A stretch of 64,000 bases of DNA, taken from NCBI GenBank assembly GCA_023159155.1, contig JAJNNX010000005.1:1364001-1428000 (forward strand), written 5' to 3'. Source of the stretch: Ustulina deusta. Lineage: Eukaryota; Ascomycota; Sordariomycetes; Xylariales; Xylariaceae. A program made the position numbers and the translations under genes. Of the stretch, positions 57,348 through 64,000 are shown piece by piece. Position 1 is the first letter of the stretch, and each line of letters begins with the position of its first letter. Below the pieces are notes generated by a model. It had not been told where the DNA came from and searched no databases. It saw nothing but the letters and a program-made list of their open reading frames with translations.

Positions 57348-59297
57348 CGTGTTGGATAAGATGGTATTTTTTTGGGGAGGGGGGGGGGGGGGGAAGGGTG
57401 GGGCGAGGCTGGGATGATACGTCGTTAGCTTGCTGTTCTCTGCGGATCTGTTGTGGTATTACTTACGTTCCGGTAGGCGCTTGGGGACTTGATATTGTGC
57501 TGAAAATAGGTGGGCAAGAGGTAGGGATTCTACTTTCGCTTGCTGTTGAAGAATCCCGAGGGGAATTTTTCCATGGCCTCGGGTCATTACCTGCTTTTAT
57601 AGACACAGCATTTTGATATGCTACTCTTGAATGGCCGTTTCTATATCCCGGATACTGGTAGCACTTGCATCACCGATTCGCGCAACCAGAATTGTATCAG
57701 TTGCGCTGACGCAAGGTGGCGGGAGCCAGCAGAGTCATGCTGTTCCCAGCGGAAGTTTGGCGTTTCGACTATACGGAACTGGGAGTTAATACATTTCGTT
57801 GGTGCAGGATTATGGACCTTATGTTTTTGTTCAGCTAATCCTATTTTAGAAGTGTGTTTGTCGGTTGTCGTACAAGTGAAGGGAAATCCTTCTGACCCAA
57901 AACTGTAGCGTTTTCGTGATGTTTTGTGTTACTAGGCGAGGCTGATTAAGCAGAAGCCCTGGTCTCTGATCCTCGATTCTCGCTCGCCCCGTTTGTATTT
58001 CATAGTACAACATCCCACACTGTATCACTAGCCAAGCTAGTATATGAGTCCCGTGGATGCCAAAAAGGAGTGAGTGGCGAGGCCCGATCAAGGACTATTG
58101 GTAGTTTGGTAGTTACGTTGGGCACTTAAAACTCTTCAGTACTACGCATAGACACAATACAGCTACGTGGACATATAGTGCGAAAACGTAGTTAATAGCA
58201 TGTCATGCTCCCTGGCTTTATTTATTTCCCCTCTTGATTAACCCCTATCGCTGAACACGCCTTTTCCGCTATCCCTGGCCTGACAACACGGGATGGGCAA
58301 ATAGGGGGGGGGGGACTTTGTGTATCTGCTGGGCAACTGCACTAGCTGTGCTCTGTTTGATATAACCGTCCTTGTTTCCCTGCGGTATGAGGAAAAGGGA
58401 TCGGTATTGTTGCAGCCCCAATGGTAAGCACATGTGAGCAACTAAGTCAAGTGCCCGACTTGGTAACCTTGCACTCTTGGCGTTAGTGTGACGGTATAGA
58501 GGTATGAGGTAAGGGAACCTGGATGAGGTGAGGCGAGAAGACTATCTAGGGATTGGTCACCGATGACCTATGAGAGATGCTGTGGGAGGAGAGCTCTCTA
58601 TTTATTCTAACCCATTTATTTCAACTGGACAATAAGGTATCCTAATTATTGGCTAAGATTTTCCTTCTTCTTCTTCTTGAAGGTTCATAGTCTTACTTTA
58701 CATACCATTAATTACTACCAACCACAGCAGACGGTTGCGCAACGTGCAACAATTCTAGCACCGGTGTCACGGAATCATATTGAACCAGCGCCGAAGACCG
58801 GGATTACGCGGTACGGGCCAGGGCCCGTGCCGTATATATATATTAGGACAGCAGTACTAGCTAGCAGAGGGAGAACTTCCTCCTTTGTGCAATAACAATA
58901 GGTCAATACTGGAACCACCAGCAGTATGAACTGTGACAACCGGGGCTTTGGAAGCATATTGGAAATTTCATGACTAGAGAGCAACTATATCAAATACTAT
59001 GATCGCAATGATTGCATATGGGACGCGAGAAAGCTACCACTTCCATTACGTTCATTCCTGGCTCATAGCGGCTCGCTCCTCGCATTATACCTTTCCACCT
59101 AGTGAAATGAATGGTACATGAGCGTTGCATTCAGCTTATGTACTTCACGGGAGAAGGTGGGAAGACCTCACTGTATACATGAATAAGACGTCCGTGCCAT
59201 TCGTGTTGTACAGTACATGAAGTGACTCCTTGACATAGTCCACTTTCAACACAGCCATGGAACATTCTCTCTTGGTCCTGGGTTCGAGATCAACGTG
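57348..59297. other. Gene-poor intergenic region
   Basis: About 1.95 kb with no gene I can support. It contains G runs at 57379-57393 (15 G) and 58304-58314 (11 G), a (CTT)n run near 58666-58677 and a GC-rich hairpin at 58810-58831. The last part should include the 3' end of the P450 transcript. Confidence 0.45.
58810..58831. other. GC-rich imperfect hairpin
   Basis: Arms GGTACGGGCC and GGCCCGTGCC are complementary with one mismatch around a two-base centre and are followed by a TATATATATA run. It may be a structural element or chance palindrome; no gene ends here. Confidence 0.4.
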
Positions 59298-60906
59298 TTA
59301 GGTTTTTATTTCCGACTTGACGTAGATCGGTTCCAAGATCGCCACATTGGGGACGAAATCCGCCTCAAGCGAAGCATCCGTATCGACGAGACTAAGCTTC
59401 GGAGGGTGTCAGTACTTGTCTCTCCCACTAGCCCAGCTGCACCCGTTCCAAATGAAGACACACTAACCTTTAATTTCATGATAAGCGCGGGGATGACCTT
59501 CTTCATCGACATTACGGCAATGTTCTGACCTATACAATTCCTCCGCCCACGACTGAATCCCATATGCGCGGCTTCCATCACGCGTAAGTGTTCGCGGTCA
59601 TTTATAAGCCAGCGCTCGGGGCGAAACACGTCGACGTCCTCGCCGAAAACATCCTTGTTGAGGTGCATGGCTGCCGGCAGACATCCGACGGTGGTCCCCT
59701 CTGGGAAATACATGCCGGCGATCGTGGCACCGCCAGCGGGGACGAGACGCTCCATAGGGAAGGAAAGGAGAGTAAATATGCGCATGCTTTCTTTGAGGAC
59801 GGCGTTGAGATACGGCAACTTGGCGACTTCGGTGTAGGCCGGGATCTCATGGATACCGGCGTCTGTGAGTTCGGCTTCCAGCTTCTTCAGAACTTCCGGG
59901 TTCTTCAACAGATAGAACAGGGTGGCCGCGACCGTCACCGCCGTTGTATCGGCGGCTGCACTAATCGTGCTCATTAGCACGCCGATGATGCCCTGACCGT
60001 CCAGCTGCGGGTACTCCTTGCTCGCCTCGAGGAAGCGATCCAACAGATCTGGGGCAACATCAGACTCTTTTCCTTGCTTTGACACCCCCCCACCGCTAAC
60101 CCTCGCCCTCAATTTTGCGGTCGCAGCCGCGGCGATACTCGACGGGGAGCGCGTTGCCGGCTTGAAGACGGGGTTCCGATAAACGAGGCGCTCGATCTGT
60201 GGATACGACGACCACCGAGTCCAGTGAGTGAAGTGATTTCTAATTGTCTGCATGTTATTGTCAACGTCGCCCTGTACGGCTAGGCAGCCGAGCGGCGCAC
60301 TGAATGAGAAGCGGGCTGCAGCGTCCATGCTATACCACGAGATCATGGACGTCAGGTCAAAGGTGGGCTTCGAAACCACGGCTTCCAGAAGTTCTCCGAT
60401 GGTTATATCGAACCACTTCTCGTAGTCCAATGCCGCCGTAGCCGTGAAAGCGTTGGCGACGGAGCGCCGAAGAGCACCATGCTGTTTCTCGTCCCGTGTG
60501 CTTAAGATGGTCTCAATATCTTTTCCGTCTCGGAAGCCGAGAAGTACTTTATACGAATCTGCCTGCATTTCAATCAGCCTGCGATCCGTATCTAACCTTT
60601 CACGGGTCGAATGAGGAATCTTACGTTGATAAACCCTGCCCGGCTTCCGTATGCTACTTTGATGACCTCTGGATCGCTAATGCTAACAGACCGAACGCCA
60701 TACCTTACTACCAAACCGTGTCGGGCATGTAGTTCTAGGAGCGTATCCCGCATCGTCCCGTTATACTGGTGGTAAGCCCGCCACAGGTCCGTGAATCCCG
60801 CCAGAGCCGGCCCGGGGACCCTGCGTAACTTGTTCCAGTTGATGATCACCCGGGCGCCGACAAGGGCGAGGACAATAACCGGTAATATAGCATATGAAAA
60901 CGCCAT
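59298..60906 (-). CDS. Cytochrome P450 monooxygenase
   Basis: Membrane-anchored haem monooxygenase of the microsomal type; substrate unknown. Three exons on the minus strand: 60906-60625, 60562-59468, 59396-59298, sum 1476 nt, 491 aa. The N-terminal anchor is MAFSYAILPVIVLALVGARV, then the proline-rich hinge LRRVPGPALAG. The oxygen-binding I-helix is SAAADTTAV (about 295-303), ExxR is ESMR (352-355), PERW follows, and the haem loop is FSRGRRNCIGQN with Cys near 437. Without the second splice the frame runs on out of register. With it the end reads SLVDTDASLEADFVPNVAIL, then EPIYVKSEIKT, typical of P450 C-termini. The start MAFSYAILP (60906) is preferred over an upstream Met because it begins the anchor. 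It is adjacent to, and on the same strand as, the DUF829 hydrolase. Confidence 0.93.
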
Positions 60907-61583
60907 AGTGTATAGTATCTTCTGTCTGGACAGAAAAGAGGTGGAAGGGAGAGAGGAGAACAATGCAATTCACCCCTCTCTCACACTGCGCTACCTATGA
61001 TCAGATTCTGGATATATTTGAGTAAATATGCGTCCTTATTGGTATAGGGACCGACATTATATGTTAGCTTACTATAACAGTAATCAAACCCGATCGACCG
61101 GTAGGCTGCAGTTTTTAGACTAGGTATAAAAACTGTACGCTACGATGGATAATGGATTACCGGTATACGATGGACTAGACGGAGTTCCACTGTGGTTGCA
61201 TTAAACTTCTGAAGTCGCAGTTGAGCATCCGATGTATTGAAGGTATCTTCTGCATGGATTTGTAAGTAAAGTAACCTGAGTATTAACAAGTGCCGAATTA
61301 TGACAATGACGTGCTGGCTAGTGAGTAAAGGTGCATCATACCCCGTTTTTTTCTACCTAGGTATATCAAATCTCCTAACCAAGCTCGTACTTGATGTTAG
61401 ATTCGCAGTGTCGTCTGTAGTGCTGTATCATGCCTATAGTGTAGTGAAGCACAGCTATCTGGCTTGGTGCGGAAAATCGTCTAGTGCGGAGGGTCGTCCG
61501 GGCGGCGGACTGTATAAGTACCTATCTATGCCCAATGAACCGTCATCTGAATCAAATGACATGTATGTAACGTGTTAACGCCG
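60907..61583. other. P450 promoter region / intergenic
   Basis: 677 bp between the P450 start and the end of the DUF829 gene, both on the minus strand. No coding region. One CTACCTAGGTA motif lies near 61352-61362. The spacing suits separate promoters rather than a shared transcript. Confidence 0.4.
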
Positions 61584-62453
61584 TTATCGTGCGGGGGCAG
61601 TGGCCTTCTTCCAGGTCTCTTCAACGATCTGCCAATAACGTTGACTATCTGTTCGCATATGAGCGACATGTGGACTATTCTCGAATCTTTCTTTTCGTAC
61701 ATCAAAGCCCTTCGATGCGGCCCCGCTGGCGTGTTTTTCGATGTGGCGCCACTCTACCATGGCATCCGCGTTCCCGTAGATATAAGTCCTGTTTGTCTGT
61801 TTCACTAGTTTGGGATCATTCAGGATCCTCGCGTTCCTCGAGAGGAAATCTTCGCCAGCAACGAAGCCGAGAGGGATGTGCCAGATCCAGGCCGTGAGAA
61901 TCATCAATATGATGAAAGGGGCGACAGCGAAGCGAACAAGGCCGCGTGGGAAGCCCGCTATGAGGGCGTTATAGGAGGTGGAAAAGGCGTGCAATCCCGG
62001 GCAAGAGTCGAAGACGGCGCAGTGCAACGGGAATGGCTGGCCAAATATTCGGCCGTAACTAACGTACACATTCTGCATCGAGGTGGCACCACCGTTTGAG
62101 AAAACGTGGGCCAAGATCTCGGGCTGGTCGGGAGCTGCGGACAAGTCGCCGGCGCTTATCATCGACCGCAAGTACCACACGGCAGGCTGTACCGCACTGC
62201 TTGCAACAGGCGCAAGCATGGCCTCCCTCATGACGAACTTGAGGAGGAGAAGCGTGGCGTTTGGATATATGGACTGGTAGTGGGCGATGTACTTGGAGAT
62301 GTGCACGTCTTGTGCGTCCATCCACGCTGCTAGGAAGATGAGCTTGGGACTTGACGCCTGGACAGATGCGATGCGAGTCTCGCTGGGCTCATAGGTGAAA
62401 ACATAGGGCGATAGTTTCGCCATCATATGTAGCGACGTAGAGCTAGGCGCCAT
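61584..62453 (-). CDS. DUF829/TMEM53-family alpha/beta hydrolase (PaxU-like)
   Basis: Protein of the DUF829 family, which includes TMEM53 and the fungal paxilline-cluster protein PaxU; biochemical activity unknown. Single exon, 289 aa. The expected pattern is KLIFLAAWMDAQDVHISKYI near the N-terminus, the nucleophile elbow-like HVFSNGGATSM, a hydrophobic segment (FAVAPFIILMILTAWIWHIP) and TYIYGNADAMVEWRHIEKHA. The final SPHVAHMRTDSQRYWQIVEETW carries the likely catalytic His. It is next to a P450 gene on the same strand, which is a known neighbour type in fungal metabolite clusters, but I see no backbone enzyme here. Confidence 0.88.
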   Translation of the reverse strand: MAPSSTSLHMMAKLSPYVFTYEPSETRIASVQASSPKLIFLAAWMDAQDVHISKYIAHYQSIYPNATLLLLKFVMREAMLAPVASSAVQPAVWYLRSMISAGDLSAAPDQPEILAHVFSNGGATSMQNVYVSYGRIFGQPFPLHCAVFDSCPGLHAFSTSYNALIAGFPRGLVRFAVAPFIILMILTAWIWHIPLGFVAGEDFLSRNARILNDPKLVKQTNRTYIYGNADAMVEWRHIEKHASGAASKGFDVRKERFENSPHVAHMRTDSQRYWQIVEETWKKATAPAR

Positions 62454-64000
62454 CTTGCTGTGATTAACCTTTGACCGGTGTTGGCCACTTGGGTGTTTTA
62501 GGCCAACCGAGGCTGCCTTAACCTATCTAGACCACCTATATTTAAGTAGATAGGTGAGGCGTGTTGACTTGCTCTCTGGGGACCGTTGCATTCTGTTGCT
62601 GACGAAATCCGCTCACTTGCGCCCAGTTGTTTATACAAGACGCCGGTAAATAGGGTTAGTACTTACTTTTGTTGAGCTTACCTACAGACCAGGTAGTGGC
62701 ATGTTTTTAGTGTACCTAGTGTCGCATCTCTCACTGCACAGTCATAGTGGCCCCCTCCTGCCTACCTACCTTAGAAGCTAATTTGTGTCCTCGGAACGTC
62801 TCCCATATTCAGTATCTCATTGCATTAGTGTATCCGACAGGAATAGGGTCTTTGATCCTTCGCCAATATACCTAGGCACATACTAGATCTAGATAGCAGA
62901 CGGTTTCTAGGACCTTAACCACCCCCATATATCTCATCAACAAAATATCAACGTAAAAAGACACAAAACAAGGTTGAGATTGACGATTCCAGCATGTTCG
63001 CTGATTATTCAAAATAAAACCTGTCCAAGTATGAGACAGCTGAGGGACCGAGGCTTATAAAGTGCCAGTCCATTGGTTAGTTCTCTTACTCTCATGCTAT
63101 CCATAGCCATCTTCATATAAGGTATTGATATTCATTTAGACTTACCTTATCAACATACTAAGAAGTACATTACAGCTACGCGACTTACACTAGGTATCAG
63201 TGATAAATGTTTCATATTCTCCCATGATATGGAGTGCCTGCAAATACCTATGCTGTGTTCGACAAGGATCATAGATGCTAGCTACACTCGTCTAGTCTAC
63301 TCTTCCGTTCCACCGCGCCACTGCTCGGCTCTTCTCCCGTGATTGGCACGCTAGCGTGAATCCTGCAAGAACACTCGTCCATCTACCGTATACTATAACC
63401 ACATTGGTAACAGTAGGATGCACTTTCTCACCGCTAGGTAGATGTCGTGGATGCGCACGGGATCAGGAGTAACGATGCGGCTCTCCCCGTCACCTATCCT
63501 CCATTGGTAGGCGTCTCAACCAATACTAGCGTGCTGTAGACACATGGTGCGACCCCTTATCTTTTGCAGTGTAGCAACAGGAATGCTTACACGAGACGGC
63601 ATCAGCGAGATAGGGAGTATCCAAACCTTAATGGCGACGATCTACCTACACTACCTACACTATCTCGACACGAGTATCAAGATCTTTACAAGGGGTGCCC
63701 AGACACCTTATCCCAGGCGACCCTCCAGGCTTATTTCGTTACATGTCGCCAACATCACATAATCAAGGCTTTCGCCCAGTCGATACTTAAGTAAGATTCT
63801 TTATCGTCTACACTAGTGTAATGCCGTTCCCCTGCCGACAGCCAATATAATCCTCCTTCCGCGTACCCGAGTACGTACACGACCTCTCGGAGACAATGCT
63901 GCTCCACATCCCCCCAGACTTTAGTGTATACACGACGCATCCCCACGAGGACCTCGACTTCGCCCTCATCCCCCTTCCAGCAGCCGAAAGGCTTAAGTGA
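62454..64000. other. Right flank, mostly non-coding, possible exon at edge
   Basis: I see no complete gene. Several TACCTAGG-type motifs lie around 62690-62880. A protein-like open stretch on the plus strand at 63851-64000 (with EYVHDLSETMLLHIPPDFSV and EDLDFALIPLPAAERLK) ends at a TGA on the last base. It could be an exon of a gene crossing the edge, but I could not join it to an upstream exon in frame. Confidence 0.35.

Overview
The window is nuclear DNA of a filamentous ascomycete (Pezizomycotina, most likely a Sordariomycete). The evidence is short 49-173 nt introns with CTAAC/TAAC-type branch points, single dispersed 5S rRNA genes as in Neurospora, secreted plant-polymer and aromatic-degrading enzymes, and a sharply bounded, extremely AT-rich block of LTR retrotransposons carrying the transition-only decay expected of repeat-induced point mutation (RIP). 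No species can be named from the sequence alone.

Layout. 1.5-15.6 kb is a conserved housekeeping block: RAT1/XRN2 5'-3' exoribonuclease (-), USO1/p115 vesicle tether (+), an arginine methyltransferase of the PRMT3/Rmt3 type (+), a dispersed 5S rRNA gene, and an EF-hand MscS-type mechanosensitive channel (-). 15.6-19.4 kb is gene-poor. 19.4-25.0 kb holds a five-exon ketosamine-3-kinase-like gene (-) divergent from a MutY adenine DNA glycosylase (+), which converges on a PNGase A-like amidase (-). I rebuilt exon structures by hand; for the spliced genes RAT1, USO1, PRMT3, the kinase, the MscS channel, the F-box gene, the pectate lyase and the P450 the joined exons sum to a multiple of three and stay open.

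25.4-40.4 kb is a RIP-degraded island made of two nested LTR retrotransposons. The outer one (238-bp LTRs, 5-bp target duplication GTCAG) is split by an inner one (about 286-bp LTRs, target duplication CTTTT). Neither keeps an open frame. The outer one contains a six-copy tandem array of about 84 bp.

40.7-64 kb is accessory in character: a GC-rich alpha/beta hydrolase beside the island, a four-exon F-box gene, about 7 kb of gene-poor DNA with tRNA-derived repeats and a 383-bp TIR element, then a secreted intradiol dioxygenase, a relic of a SNF2-type helicase, a PL3 pectate lyase, a second 5S rRNA gene, a small Cys-rich hypothetical gene, and a cytochrome P450 next to a DUF829/PaxU-like hydrolase that may form a small metabolic pair. 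The right edge may cut into another gene.

I found no clearly new multi-gene system. The observations most worth checking are the nested RIP-decayed retroelements with exact ends, a ketosamine kinase that lacks its catalytic aspartate, the three copies of a tRNA-like repeat, and the near-intact miniature TIR element.
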